A stretch of DNA of 37,819 bases from Verrucomicrobiota bacterium (GTDB taxonomy: Bacteria; Verrucomicrobiota; Verrucomicrobiia; Chthoniobacterales; Terrimicrobiaceae): positions 1 through 37,819 of the forward strand of contig JAPLTI010000183.1 in the NCBI GenBank assembly GCA_026398285.1, written 5' to 3'. Made by a program: the position numbers and the translations under genes. Below are positions 1-7,672 of this stretch, piece after piece (the stretch's first letter is position 1; each line of letters starts with the position of its first letter). The notes beneath the pieces were generated by a model. That model had not been told where the DNA came from. It did not search any database and saw nothing but the letters and a program-made list of their open reading frames with translations.

Positions 1-759
1 CGACTTGTCCGACGATGGGATTTTTTCAAACCAAGAGTCGATTTGCGTGGGTTTGACAAAGCAGTCATTGCCCGCCGCAAGAACCAGTGTCGGCGCATGG
101 ATGCCCGCAGCCAACGAGGCGCTATCTGCAATGAGATCCCCCAGTTCGACCAGGAAGCGCAGACTGAAGCCGCGGATATGATGTGGTTTTTCACTGAGGG
201 AATCTTGATACGCGCGATCCCTCGTCAACGGCGGGGCGATGGATTTTCCATTCACGAACCGGCTTGGCGTGAGCCTGAGGCCTGGCGTAACGGTTGCCAT
301 GCGGCGTAAAACCCAGCGCACAGTTCCAGGCACCGGCCGCCGCAAGCCCACCACAGGAACGGATAAAATCACACCATCCACCGCATGGCGGGAGTCACCG
401 CTTTTTCTCGACCACCCCGCGTAGCCTGCGGCGAGGAGCGAGCCCATGCTCTCGCCCATGAGAAACACCGGTCGCCCCTCATGGGACTTTCGCAGAGCGG
501 CGACAAAGGCGGCGATGTCCAGCATCTGCTTTTCAAACTCCAGCGCCGCCCCGCGCCGCGCGGCGATGTGGTCACTGCCCTGCCCGCGCAGATCGAGCGC
601 GTGAAACGCATACCCTGGAATCCGCGCAGGGAGCGGATGAAATTGCTCACCCGAGCCATTCATTCCGTGCACGCAAGCGACCACCGCCCGGCAGTCTGCG
701 GTCGGCCAGGAGTGCGCGCTGCGCGGCTCCCGGTCATGCGTGGTCCATGAAAATCTCAT
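1..759 (-). CDS. alpha/beta hydrolase, serine esterase/lysophospholipase type (3' end cut by window)
   Basis: This is an open frame of 253 codons that starts at an ATG at 757-759 and runs off the left edge. It shows the alpha/beta-hydrolase pattern: an oxyanion-hole HG at residues 31-32, the strand motif LDLRGQG at 55-61, and the nucleophile elbow GESMG with Ser104. A later strand (TLVLAAGND) carries the likely acid Asp232. The catalytic His would lie beyond the edge, so the triad cannot be completed here. The closest known type is the monoacylglycerol lipase/lysophospholipase group, acting on lipid or small esters in the cytoplasm. The substrate is not readable from sequence. The gene is divergent from the exported-protein gene that starts 34 bases away, so the two share a very short promoter region. 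Confidence 0.8.
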   Translation of the reverse strand, partial: MRFSWTTHDREPRSAHSWPTADCRAVVACVHGMNGSGEQFHPLPARIPGYAFHALDLRGQGSDHIAARRGAALEFEKQMLDIAAFVAALRKSHEGRPVFLMGESMGSLLAAGYAGWSRKSGDSRHAVDGVILSVPVVGLRRPVPGTVRWVLRRMATVTPGLRLTPSRFVNGKSIAPPLTRDRAYQDSLSEKPHHIRGFSLRFLVELGDLIADSASLAAGIHAPTLVLAAGNDCFVKPTQIDSWFEKIPSSDKS

Positions 760-793
760 TGCCAATTCAGCGCGCAGTAATAAATCCGAAGGC

Positions 794-1306
794 ATGATCC
801 GCCTTGCAGCCCTTGTTTTTCTTTTCCAGACGCTTTCCGCATTTGCCGCTCAACTTGATCTCGCCGTGGTGCAATTTCCAGAAGTAAAAACCGCTGCCGA
901 ACTCAACACAGCGCTCGCCGGCGTGAACCTTGCCGAAATAACAAACGCCGACCGCACCGTCACCAGCGTGCGGTATCTCCAAGGCGGCATGGTTCTCTTT
1001 AGCCAATCCATTCCATCCACCGCCACGCTGAGTTCCTCGACACGCCTTGGGAACTCCCGCGCGGATGTGACAGGCACCTTGAAAAACAATTCACTCCAAG
1101 TGGAAATCCGCCTCACCGAGGGTGTCGATGCCGGTCTGCGGCGCTTTACCAGCCGCACCCACGCCGGCTCCGCTCCGCTTCCCGCCGGAGCGCCCCGAGT
1201 CATCGCCATGCGCATCATCACGGGAAGAACAAAATCCGTCACCAAAGGGAGTGCCGAGGTGAAGGAATCCGTATCCTGCCATGTAGTCCTCGCGCAGCTG
1301 CGCTGA
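794..1306 (+). CDS. small exported protein of unknown function
   Basis: This encodes 170 residues and I do not recognise the family. The first 20 residues form a classic signal peptide: a basic start, a hydrophobic run and a probable signal peptidase I site after Ala-Phe-Ala near residue 18. This fixes the start at 794 rather than at an upstream ATG at 740 in the same frame, which would bury the signal. The mature part is rich in Thr, Ser and Val with regularly spaced hydrophobic residues, suggesting a beta-rich periplasmic domain. It has no cysteine-based lipobox and no catalytic motif I can name. It is divergent from the hydrolase to its left and convergent with the CorA gene to its right, only six bases away. 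Confidence 0.65.
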   Translation: MIRLAALVFLFQTLSAFAAQLDLAVVQFPEVKTAAELNTALAGVNLAEITNADRTVTSVRYLQGGMVLFSQSIPSTATLSSSTRLGNSRADVTGTLKNNSLQVEIRLTEGVDAGLRRFTSRTHAGSAPLPAGAPRVIAMRIITGRTKSVTKGSAEVKESVSCHVVLAQLR

Positions 1307-1312
1307 GCCGCC

Positions 1313-2380
1313 TCAGAACCAGCGCTTGCGTTTAAAGAAGACCAACATCCCGCCCGAAATCGCCGCGCAGAGCGCCCAGAAGAAAACATAGCCGAAGGGC
1401 CAGGAAAGCTCCGGCATGTTCGCTGGAAACTCGGTCTTGAAATTCATCCCGTAAACGCCGGCCAAAAATGTGAGGGGAATGAACAAAACCGAAACGATGG
1501 TCAGCACGCGGATGATTTCATTTGTGCGGAATCCCACGCTCGAAAGGTAGAGATCCATCAAGCCCGCGCTGAGATCACGGTAGCTTTCGATGATGTCGAT
1601 GATCTGCGTAACATGGTCATAGCAGTCGCGCACATACACCTGCGTGGCCCGTGTCACGAGTCCCGAGTCGTCGCGCATGAGCGTGCTGAAAATTTCCCGG
1701 TGCGGCCAGGCCGCGCGTCGCAGCGCCAGAAGAAGCCGCTTCGCCTCGTAGAGTTTCCTCAGGCTGCTGCGAACCGGCTTTTCCAATAACTCCTCCTCGA
1801 CCTCTTCGATGCTGTCGCCGACGGATTCCAGAACGGGAAAAATCTGATCCACGGTCGCGTCCAGAAGGGCATACGCGAGGTAGTCGGGCTTCATGCGGCG
1901 GGCATACCCGCGGCCTGATTTCAATCGGGTCCGCACCGATTCGAACACATCGTGCCCAACATCCTCCTGGATCGTGATCAAAAACGATTCCCCCAAAAAC
2001 AAGCTCACCTGCTCGAAGCACAATTCGTCGCCTTCCTGAAAATAAACCATCTCGCTCACGATGAAGAAGTGGTTTTCAAAAGGCTCGATCTTGGGCCGCT
2101 GCGCCGTGTTCAAGACATCCTCCACCGCCAGCGCATGCAGACCAAAACGCTCGGCCACCCGCTCCAGCAGCGGCACATCGCCCAGTCCCTCGATGTCGAT
2201 CCAGTTTACTTTCGAGGGATCGTATTTCGCCATGAGCGAGTCCCAGTCCGTGAATTCCTCGTCCAGCAGCGAGTCGGCATCGTATTGGATCAACCGCATT
2301 TTTGCCGGCCCCGACGCTCCCGGCGGTGCGTTCAATGTTCCAGGAGGGGTTCCAGACGGCTTGTAGCAAAAACGAATCAT
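1313..2380 (-). CDS. corA: CorA-type magnesium/cobalt channel
   Basis: This 355-residue protein is close to the usual CorA length. It has the family layout: a long soluble N-terminal alpha/beta domain, a long charged stalk helix (around residues 180-280) and two C-terminal membrane helices. The signature YGMN sits at residues 310-313 at the end of the first membrane helix, followed by the acidic-containing periplasmic loop and a basic tail (KRKRW). The family forms pentameric Mg2+ channels in the inner membrane. The frame stays open 61 codons further upstream, to 2563. I chose the ATG at 2378-2380 because the extension is low-complexity and unlike the family N-terminus, whereas MIRFCYK fits a normal start. 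The metal preference (Mg2+, Co2+ or Zn2+) cannot be decided from sequence. Confidence 0.93.
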   Translation of the reverse strand: MIRFCYKPSGTPPGTLNAPPGASGPAKMRLIQYDADSLLDEEFTDWDSLMAKYDPSKVNWIDIEGLGDVPLLERVAERFGLHALAVEDVLNTAQRPKIEPFENHFFIVSEMVYFQEGDELCFEQVSLFLGESFLITIQEDVGHDVFESVRTRLKSGRGYARRMKPDYLAYALLDATVDQIFPVLESVGDSIEEVEEELLEKPVRSSLRKLYEAKRLLLALRRAAWPHREIFSTLMRDDSGLVTRATQVYVRDCYDHVTQIIDIIESYRDLSAGLMDLYLSSVGFRTNEIIRVLTIVSVLFIPLTFLAGVYGMNFKTEFPANMPELSWPFGYVFFWALCAAISGGMLVFFKRKRWF

Positions 2381-2632
2381 GACGACTCGCGCTACATCAA
2401 AAGCGCCGCCAATGACACGCTCTTTTTCGTGACAAAAAAGCATTTCTATTTGGAATGACTCGCGTTTCGTCTTGAAAACACGCTTCCTCGTGGGTATTTC
2501 ACCCCACAGGATATAGCTTGCATCGGGTTCCGGACTAGACGATTGAGAGATGTGCGAACTCAAACAAAAGACCGACTTTCGAGCATTACTTTTGGGTTGA
2601 GTTTTTTACAAGGAAACTAAATAACTATTCAT

Positions 2633-2923
2633 ATGATCAACGACCAAAAAATGGATCAGCGCATCACAGTGCGGCTGACAGACGACGAACTCAACGCAGC
2701 CGAGCGAGCAGCGATCGCTGAAGGCGACCGGAAAATAAGCACCCTTATTAGACGCGCGCTTTTGGTTTTTTTGCGCGATCGGGGTTACACAAATATCGGC
2801 GCCGCTCAATTTGCTCCTGGGTATCTGAACCCGAACGCGCACATTCCGCAGCCGGTCACACAGGCTCAGCCGCAATATGGAGCCGCCGCTCCACAATACG
2901 GTCAGCCAAACACGCTCTCGTAA
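2633..2923 (+). CDS. ribbon-helix-helix (CopG/Arc-like) protein with Pro/Gln/Tyr-rich tail
   Basis: This encodes 96 residues. Residues 8-52 read as a ribbon-helix-helix DNA-binding unit: a short beta strand (QRITVRLTDDEL), then two helices with the typical pattern of alternating hydrophobic residues ending in RRALLVFLRDRG. Such domains dimerise to form a two-stranded sheet that sits in the DNA major groove. The last 40 residues differ in character. They are low-complexity, with repeated Pro-Gln, Gln-Tyr-Gly and Ala runs, which looks like a disordered tail. No toxin-like gene follows; the next gene is a flavoprotein. The protein is therefore more likely a stand-alone regulator than an antitoxin. 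Its target cannot be told from sequence. It sits in a 600-base gap between the CorA gene and the flavoprotein operon. Confidence 0.72.
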   Translation: MINDQKMDQRITVRLTDDELNAAERAAIAEGDRKISTLIRRALLVFLRDRGYTNIGAAQFAPGYLNPNAHIPQPVTQAQPQYGAAAPQYGQPNTLS

Positions 2924-2992
2924 AAAATTACAGCGACTGAGCCGCAGAGCGAATCGCTTTCGCTTTTGCGGTCGGTTGATTAAGCTCGCGGC

Positions 2993-4172
2993 ATGATTGC
3001 CATTGTAGGAGGCGGGCTTGCTGGGTTGGCGTGTGCGCTGGAGCTGCACCGCGTTGGCAGAGAATTTGTGCTTTTCGAGGCGGCACCCGTTTTGGGTGGC
3101 CGCCAGCGCACATCGCACAAGGACGGGTTCATACTGGATCACGGCTTTCAGGTCGTGCTGAGTTCTTATGATGCGGTTGCATCCGTTTGCGACATGGCTT
3201 CTTTGCAACCCCGTTGGTTTGAATCCGGTGCCTTGTTGCACGACGGGCGACGCCTCACGCATCTGGCGAGTCCGTTTGAAAATCCGGTCGCCGCGCTGAT
3301 TTCGCAGGCTTTTTCCATTCCAGACAAACTCCGCTTGGCGAGGCTGGGAGCGGAATTGCTGCTCACTACAACGGAAAAACTCACCGCCCGTTGCGCCGCG
3401 CTGGAGGATGTCTCCACGCGCGTCTTTTTGAAGCAACGCGGATTCTCGGAGTCATTTTTCTCCCGCTTCGCTCAACCCTTTTTTGGCGGCGTGTTGCTCG
3501 ACAACGACCTCTCAACGAGCGCCGGGCTTTTTCTCTATTACCTGAAAAAATTCCTCGTCGGCCGCGCTTGGATTCCCGCCGGCGGCATCCAGTCGCTTCC
3601 CGAGGCCCTTGGCTCGCAGTTGCCATCCACCGCGCTTCTCCTCAACACGCGCGTTGCCGGCATCTTCCACGACCCTCACGGCCTCGTTCTGGAAAACGGT
3701 GACACCCTGCGTGCCGATAAAATCATCCTCGCGCTTGATGAACCGTCTCTTTGCCAACTCCTCCGTCTGCCGGCCCCACCGCCTGCGCGCGGTGTTTCCG
3801 GAGAGCGCTCACCGCCGTGTGCGCCACTTTGTTCAAATCACAAACATCGCCCGCGAGTTCGCGCCATCCGGTTGGCATTTGATCTCCGCCACCGTCCTTG
3901 AGGGCGCTGGCCTCTCCCCGGCGCAACTTGCCGACGAGGCCGCGCGCGAGATTGCTAGTGTTTTTCCTCACGCGGCAGGCGCGCTCGAGCATTTGGAAAC
4001 AATCCATGTGCCCTATGCGGTTCCCAGCCAGCCGCCCGGCTTTGCTGGAAGGAATGCCTTCCCCGATCTTCCTGAAAATGTCTATGCTTGTGGCGACTGG
4101 GAGCGTGGAGCCAGCATACAGGCGGCTTTGCGATCCGGCATTGAAACAGCAAAACGCGTCCTTTGTGGTTGA
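2993..4172 (+). pseudogene. FAD-dependent amine-oxidase/desaturase-like flavoprotein, interrupted by a frameshift
   Basis: The N-terminal part is a typical dinucleotide-binding flavoprotein: IVGGGLAGL at residues 4-12, an acidic residue at the end of strand two, and the GGR segment seen in protoporphyrinogen-oxidase and phytoene-desaturase relatives. This frame holds to about 3770 and then reads as an unrelated Arg/Pro-rich tail to a stop at 3901. The natural C-terminus continues in the next frame to 4172 and ends with the FAD-closing motif (NVYACGDW, then ASIQAALRSG). Removing one C from the run CCCC at 3774-3777 joins the frames cleanly. The joined product would be about 392 residues, normal for the family. 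Either the gene is broken or the base call is wrong. It heads an operon with the TIM-barrel protein seven bases downstream. The substrate is unknown. Confidence 0.8.
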
Positions 4173-4178
4173 TCTGAA

Positions 4179-5090
4179 ATGAAACTTTCCCTTTCCACCT
4201 GCTGGAATTCTTGGCGGCATTCGGATGGCCGCAGCATGGTGGAGGAAATACTCTCCCTCGGCTTCGACTCGCTGGAGCTGAGCCACGGCATACGCTCCTC
4301 GCAACTCGAAGGCGTGCTGCAGGCCCGCGAGCGCCGGAAGTTCAAGGTCTCCAGTGTTCACAATTTCCTGCCTATGCCGGTGGAGGTTCTCACCGATTCG
4401 CCGGATTGCTACGAGTTCACATCCCACCGCCCCAAAGACCGTGACCGCGCCCTGCGGCTCACCCTTTCCACTATCGACTGGGCTGAAAAACTCGGCGCCC
4501 CTTTTGTCGTGGTGCACACCGGCCGCATCCGCTCCCTCAAGCTCACCGCCCCGCTGCGCAAGATGGTGGAGCAGGGAAAAATTTACTCCCGCGAATTCAT
4601 CAAACGAAAACTCGATGCGGTCCAGGCGCGCGAAAAAGTCGCGGACATGCACAATGCGCGGGTCTTGGAACTCCTCGGCGAAGCTGTATCCCATGCCGGC
4701 AAGCGCGGGGTGAAGCTCGGCATCGAAAACCGCGAGTATTACGAAGCCGTCCCCTCCGAGCGCGATTTTACCGATTTTCTTCAGCGCCTCGATGCCGCGC
4801 ACACCGGTTATTGGCATGACTTCGGCCACGCCCAGATCAAGCACAACCTGGGTCTCATCGACCATGCCCAGCATTTGGAAAAGATGGCTCCCCGCCTGCT
4901 CGGATGCCATATCCACGACACGCGCCCGCCTTTCCGCGACCACTGCCCGCCTTTCACCGGCGAGACACCATTCGACCAACTCGTTCCTCTTCTACCTAAA
5001 AAATGCGCCACCGTTTTGGAAATGTCCCCGCGCACAGAAGCGGCTGACATTGTGAAGGCCGTTGAGGAGTGGAATAAAAAATTCAAATAA
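4179..5090 (+). CDS. sugar phosphate isomerase/epimerase-like TIM-barrel protein
   Basis: This 303-residue protein belongs to the xylose-isomerase-like AP-endonuclease-2 TIM-barrel group. Conserved barrel elements can be followed in order: LSTCWNS at strand one, LELSHG, VSSVHNF, VVVHTG, LGIENRE with its metal-ligand Glu, WHDFGHAQIK with Asp/His ligands, GCHIHD with a His ligand, and a closing VLEMSP with Glu. Members bind a divalent metal and isomerise or epimerise sugars, inositols or related polyols. The exact substrate is not predictable. The ATG at 4179 starts just after the flavoprotein stop, and the gene is followed three bases later by the flippase-like gene, so all are probably co-transcribed. 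Confidence 0.82.
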   Translation: MKLSLSTCWNSWRHSDGRSMVEEILSLGFDSLELSHGIRSSQLEGVLQARERRKFKVSSVHNFLPMPVEVLTDSPDCYEFTSHRPKDRDRALRLTLSTIDWAEKLGAPFVVVHTGRIRSLKLTAPLRKMVEQGKIYSREFIKRKLDAVQAREKVADMHNARVLELLGEAVSHAGKRGVKLGIENREYYEAVPSERDFTDFLQRLDAAHTGYWHDFGHAQIKHNLGLIDHAQHLEKMAPRLLGCHIHDTRPPFRDHCPPFTGETPFDQLVPLLPKKCATVLEMSPRTEAADIVKAVEEWNKKFK

Positions 5091-5093
5091 TTC

Positions 5094-6137
5094 ATGAAAC
5101 GGCACCTTCTCACGGCCATCCAGGTCATCATTACCATCGGCCTTCTCTGGTGGATTTTTCGCAACCCCGAGCAAAACCAAAAACTCCTCGCCGCGCTGGA
5201 TGCCGCCAATAACTGGTGGCTCGTGCCAGGCTTGGCCGCGCTCGGCGGCGGACTCCTCCTGCAAGCCAAACGCTGGCTCCTCCTCCTGGAAGTGCAGGGC
5301 ATTGTCATTTCCTACTGGCGGAGCCTGCGGATCCTCCTGATCGGAATGTTTTTCAACCTCTTCCTGCTGGGATCAACCGGCGGCGACATCATCAAAATTT
5401 TTCTCATCATGCGCGAGGCCCCGGATAAAAAAGCCGGTGCGCTCCTGAGTGTTTTCATCGACCGCGTCGTAGGCGTGCTCGCGCTGGCACTCGTTTCCTC
5501 TGTTGTCATCATCCTGCGTTGGGACGATCTCATGAAGCATGAGGTGACCCGCTACGGCGTCTTCACCGCCGCCGTCATTTTGGGAGGATCGATCGGCTTC
5601 ATCCTCGTGGCATGGCTCACCGGGCGTCTCGACCTCGCCACCAAGCTGCCGCACTGGCTCCCGGCGCGCGACAAGATCGCCGAGGCCGCTGGCGCGTTCG
5701 TGCAATATGCCCGCGCAGGAAAATCCGTCGGCTTGGCATTCCTGCTGTCTATTCCCGCACACATTCTCATGTTCTCGACATTCTGGTTCGGTGCCAAAGC
5801 CTTCGCCGCCGGGCTGAACCTGCTGAGTATTTATTGCGTGATGCCAATCGTAGCGACCGTCACGGCCCTACCCATCAGCGTCGGAGGAGCTGGCCTCCGC
5901 GAGGGCCTCTTCATCAAAATCCTCGGTGCGCTTTACGCAACTCCCGAGCCAATCGCCACACTCGTCTCCCTCTCCGGATTCATGATGCAGGTCTTCTGGA
6001 GTCTCATCGGCGGCGCCATTTACCTCGCCTACCGCTCAACCGAACACACCTCCCTCGCTGAAATGGAAAAATCCGTCGACGACCTCGAAAAGCGCGTCGA
6101 GCACAATATCGAAGCCGGCCGCTCACCCGAGGCATGA
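5094..6137 (+). CDS. flippase-like integral membrane protein (UPF0104 / LPG synthase TM family)
   Basis: This encodes 347 residues with about eight hydrophobic helices and the layout of the UPF0104/YbhN family, which is related to the flippase half of lysylphosphatidylglycerol synthase (MprF). Recognisable family landmarks are the N-terminal KRHLLTAIQVIITIGLLWW helix, the GMFFNLFLLGSTGGD segment with conserved Asn and Gly, the FIDRVVGV motif, and PISVGGAGLREGLF near the C-terminus. The tail is hydrophilic and possibly coiled-coil (residues 320-345). It lacks the MprF aminoacyltransferase domain. Such proteins are thought to move lipids or lipid-linked groups across the inner membrane. The cargo here is unknown, but the envelope-related neighbours fit. 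Confidence 0.82.
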   Translation: MKRHLLTAIQVIITIGLLWWIFRNPEQNQKLLAALDAANNWWLVPGLAALGGGLLLQAKRWLLLLEVQGIVISYWRSLRILLIGMFFNLFLLGSTGGDIIKIFLIMREAPDKKAGALLSVFIDRVVGVLALALVSSVVIILRWDDLMKHEVTRYGVFTAAVILGGSIGFILVAWLTGRLDLATKLPHWLPARDKIAEAAGAFVQYARAGKSVGLAFLLSIPAHILMFSTFWFGAKAFAAGLNLLSIYCVMPIVATVTALPISVGGAGLREGLFIKILGALYATPEPIATLVSLSGFMMQVFWSLIGGAIYLAYRSTEHTSLAEMEKSVDDLEKRVEHNIEAGRSPEA

Positions 6138-6826
6138 GGCCAAAAATCCACGCCCACTTTGCCATGACGGCGGATGGCAAGATCAGCACAAAAAACCTCA
6201 CCCCATCGCAGTTCACATCCCCCGCCGACAAAGCGCGCATCGGCGAAATCCGTGCACACCACGACGCCATCCTCGTCGGACGCGGCACTGTGGCTGCCGA
6301 CACCATGTCGATGCGCCTCTCGAGTGAAAAACTCCGCGCCGCCCGCATCAAGCAAGGCCGCCCGCCCGAGCCGCTGCGCGTCGTCATCAGCAACGCTGGG
6401 AAAATTGATCCCTCGTGGAAAATCTTCCAGCACACCGGCTCGCCAATAGTCATCCTGTCCACCACGCGAATGCCGCAAAAGCTCCGCGCCACCCTCGCCC
6501 CGCTCTGTGACCTTCACCTTTACGAATCCCCTACCGTTCCCCTCCCCGCCGCCTTTGCAATGCTTCGCGCCGAGTATGGGGTGAAATCCCTCGTCTGCGA
6601 AGGCGGTGGCGCCCTCCTGCGCTCACTCGCCGCCGACGACCTCCTCGACGAAATCCACCTCACGCTGGCCCCCGTCCTCTTCGGTGGAGCCGCCGCACCC
6701 ACGCTCACCGGCCTGCCCGGTGATTTTCTGCCGAAGCCGCTCGAGTTCCGATTGGCAAAAATGGAACCCCTCGGCGACGAGTGCCTCCTCCGTTTCAAAA
6801 AGAAAAGACATCAGGCGAAAAGTTGA
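6134..6826 (+). CDS. RibD C-terminal / dihydrofolate-reductase-like reductase
   Basis: This encodes 230 residues and overlaps the preceding gene by four bases (ATGA), which indicates translational coupling. It has the RibD C-terminal reductase fold: HAHFAMTADGKIS at the start, DAILVGRGTVAADT, a variable central part, then LVCEGGGALLRSL, the glycine-rich NADPH-binding turn, and LDEIHLTLAPVLFGG. In riboflavin synthesis this domain reduces 5-amino-6-(5-phosphoribosylamino)uracil. Here it stands alone, without the deaminase domain of RibD, and no other riboflavin gene is nearby. It could supply the reductase step in an unlinked pathway or act on another pyrimidine-like substrate. I am confident of the fold but not of the substrate. 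Confidence 0.8.
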   Translation: MRPKIHAHFAMTADGKISTKNLTPSQFTSPADKARIGEIRAHHDAILVGRGTVAADTMSMRLSSEKLRAARIKQGRPPEPLRVVISNAGKIDPSWKIFQHTGSPIVILSTTRMPQKLRATLAPLCDLHLYESPTVPLPAAFAMLRAEYGVKSLVCEGGGALLRSLAADDLLDEIHLTLAPVLFGGAAAPTLTGLPGDFLPKPLEFRLAKMEPLGDECLLRFKKKRHQAKS

Positions 6827-6851
6827 CCTCCATTCACGCCGCACATAGCGT
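6823..6851 (+). promoter_or_regulatory. possible sigma-70-type promoter for the Thr-Pro-tail protein
   Basis: TTGACC (6823-6828) is separated by 17 bases from TAGCGT (6846-6851), six bases before the ATG at 6858. The -35 element is good and the -10 element is weak. If real, the transcript would be nearly leaderless. Confidence 0.3.
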
Positions 6852-6857
6852 ATCAAC

Positions 6858-7520
6858 ATGAAGACTCGATTCATCTGCACCCTCCTTGCATGTCTGACTT
6901 TGCTGGCCACCGCTGCCAGCGCCCAACTCCTGATTTACAATCTTTCCCTCGATAAAACCGGCCGCAGCGTGAACTACACCTTCTTCGACAGCGGATACCT
7001 AGTAGTCGATCTCGAAGCATCCACATTTTCATCCGTGATCGTGCTTACAGACCCGAACACCTTCACCTATTACCAAACCGCCGGACTTGTTACCGGCAGC
7101 TATTCCACGATGCTCGACTACTCCGGTTACAATCACGCCGTGTTGTTTGGAACCTCCTCAGGGACCGATAACGCCGCCCTGCAAGTCATCGGAGGTATCG
7201 AATCGAACCGCAACATCGGAGGCGACCAGCGTGCGAATCTGGCCAGAAAGCTACGGGGCTACTTCCTCGCAAGCGGTCCTCAAGTAGATGCAAGCACAGG
7301 CAATAGCACGACATCCAACAGCACTACGACCTCATTTCAATATGGCTACGCAGGTTCCAGCGAGGCCGCGGCCACCTACGATTCAAATCTCACCAGGCAG
7401 GCGAACAACCAAGGTCTTGACAGCGCCGGCGCGCTGGATCTCATCGGCCAGATCCTCGCCAACCGAGGCGTTCCCGGTTACACCCCGACGCCGACGCCTA
7501 CTCCCACGCCGACGCCCTGA
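6858..7520 (+). CDS. exported protein of unknown function with Thr-Pro repeat C-terminus
   Basis: This encodes 220 residues with a clear signal peptide (MKTRFICTLLACLTLLATAASA, cleavage after Ala-Ser-Ala near residue 22). The mature region is rich in Thr, Ser, Tyr and Asn, has a beta-rich look and includes a stretch of short Asn-Ser-Thr repeats (about residues 148-160). It ends in six Thr-Pro pairs with nothing after them. There is no membrane anchor, lipobox or sorting motif. Proline-threonine linkers usually join two folded domains, so ending on one is unusual. I do not recognise the family. It precedes the flagellin-like gene but is separated from it by a hairpin region and a distinct promoter. 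Confidence 0.7.
   Translation: MKTRFICTLLACLTLLATAASAQLLIYNLSLDKTGRSVNYTFFDSGYLVVDLEASTFSSVIVLTDPNTFTYYQTAGLVTGSYSTMLDYSGYNHAVLFGTSSGTDNAALQVIGGIESNRNIGGDQRANLARKLRGYFLASGPQVDASTGNSTTSNSTTTSFQYGYAGSSEAAATYDSNLTRQANNQGLDSAGALDLIGQILANRGVPGYTPTPTPTPTPTP
7482..7517 (+). repeat. Thr-Pro codon repeat tract
   Basis: Six consecutive six-base units encode Thr-Pro at the very end of the exported protein. The units use ACG/ACC/ACT for Thr and CCG/CCT/CCC for Pro, so the tract is not a perfect DNA repeat. This suggests selection on the protein rather than a recent slippage event. Confidence 0.85.
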
Positions 7521-7522
7521 GT

Positions 7523-7593
7523 TCTCCCCGTTCGGGAGACCACACACATATTCTCTCAGCACCCTGATTTATTTCTAAATCCGGGGAGAGAAT
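7523..7593 (+). other. two consecutive hairpins between exported-protein and flagellin-like genes
   Basis: The first hairpin is TCTCCC / GGGAGA (7523-7528 and 7534-7539) with a five-base loop. The second is larger and imperfect: ATTCTCTC at 7550-7557 pairs with GAGAGAAT at 7586-7593, and an inner ATTTA/TAAAT pair closes on TTTC. There is no U-tract, so they are poor intrinsic terminators. They probably end or stabilise the upstream transcript. The right arm of the second hairpin overlaps the sigma-28-like promoter. Confidence 0.5.
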
Positions 7594-7602
7594 TGCCGAT
7601 AT
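7576..7602 (+). promoter_or_regulatory. sigma-28 (FliA)-type promoter of the flagellin-like gene
   Basis: TAAA at 7576-7579 is followed after exactly 15 bases by GCCGATAT at 7595-7602. The known FliA consensus is TAAA-N15-GCCGATAA, so the match is 11 of 12 with exact spacing. Transcription would start near 7608-7612, giving a leader of about 60 bases before the ATG at 7673. The location upstream of a flagellin-like gene makes a chance match unlikely. Confidence 0.75.
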
Positions 7603-7639
7603 CTTACCTTGGCAGGCGCAAACCCGCGCGAGCCCGAAA

Positions 7640-7672
7640 GCGGAACGGAATCCGCAAAACAAGACAAAGGAT
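7640..7672 (+). promoter_or_regulatory. leader hairpin and ribosome-binding site with possible CsrA site
   Basis: GCGGA (7640-7644) pairs with TCCGC (7651-7655). After it comes ACAAAGGAT at 7664-7672, directly before the ATG at 7673. The AAGGA core is unusually close to the start codon. It also fits the A-N-GGA core bound by CsrA, which controls flagellin translation in several bacteria. The CsrA role is inferred. Confidence 0.35.

Noticed and set aside
2381..2563. N-terminal extension of the CorA frame
   Set aside because: The 61 extra residues are unlike CorA N-termini and the internal ATG at 2380 gives the normal family length.
3723..4979. Long open frame on the minus strand opposite the flavoprotein and TIM-barrel genes
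   Set aside because: It is antisense to well-supported genes, has no family similarity and reflects high G+C codon bias.
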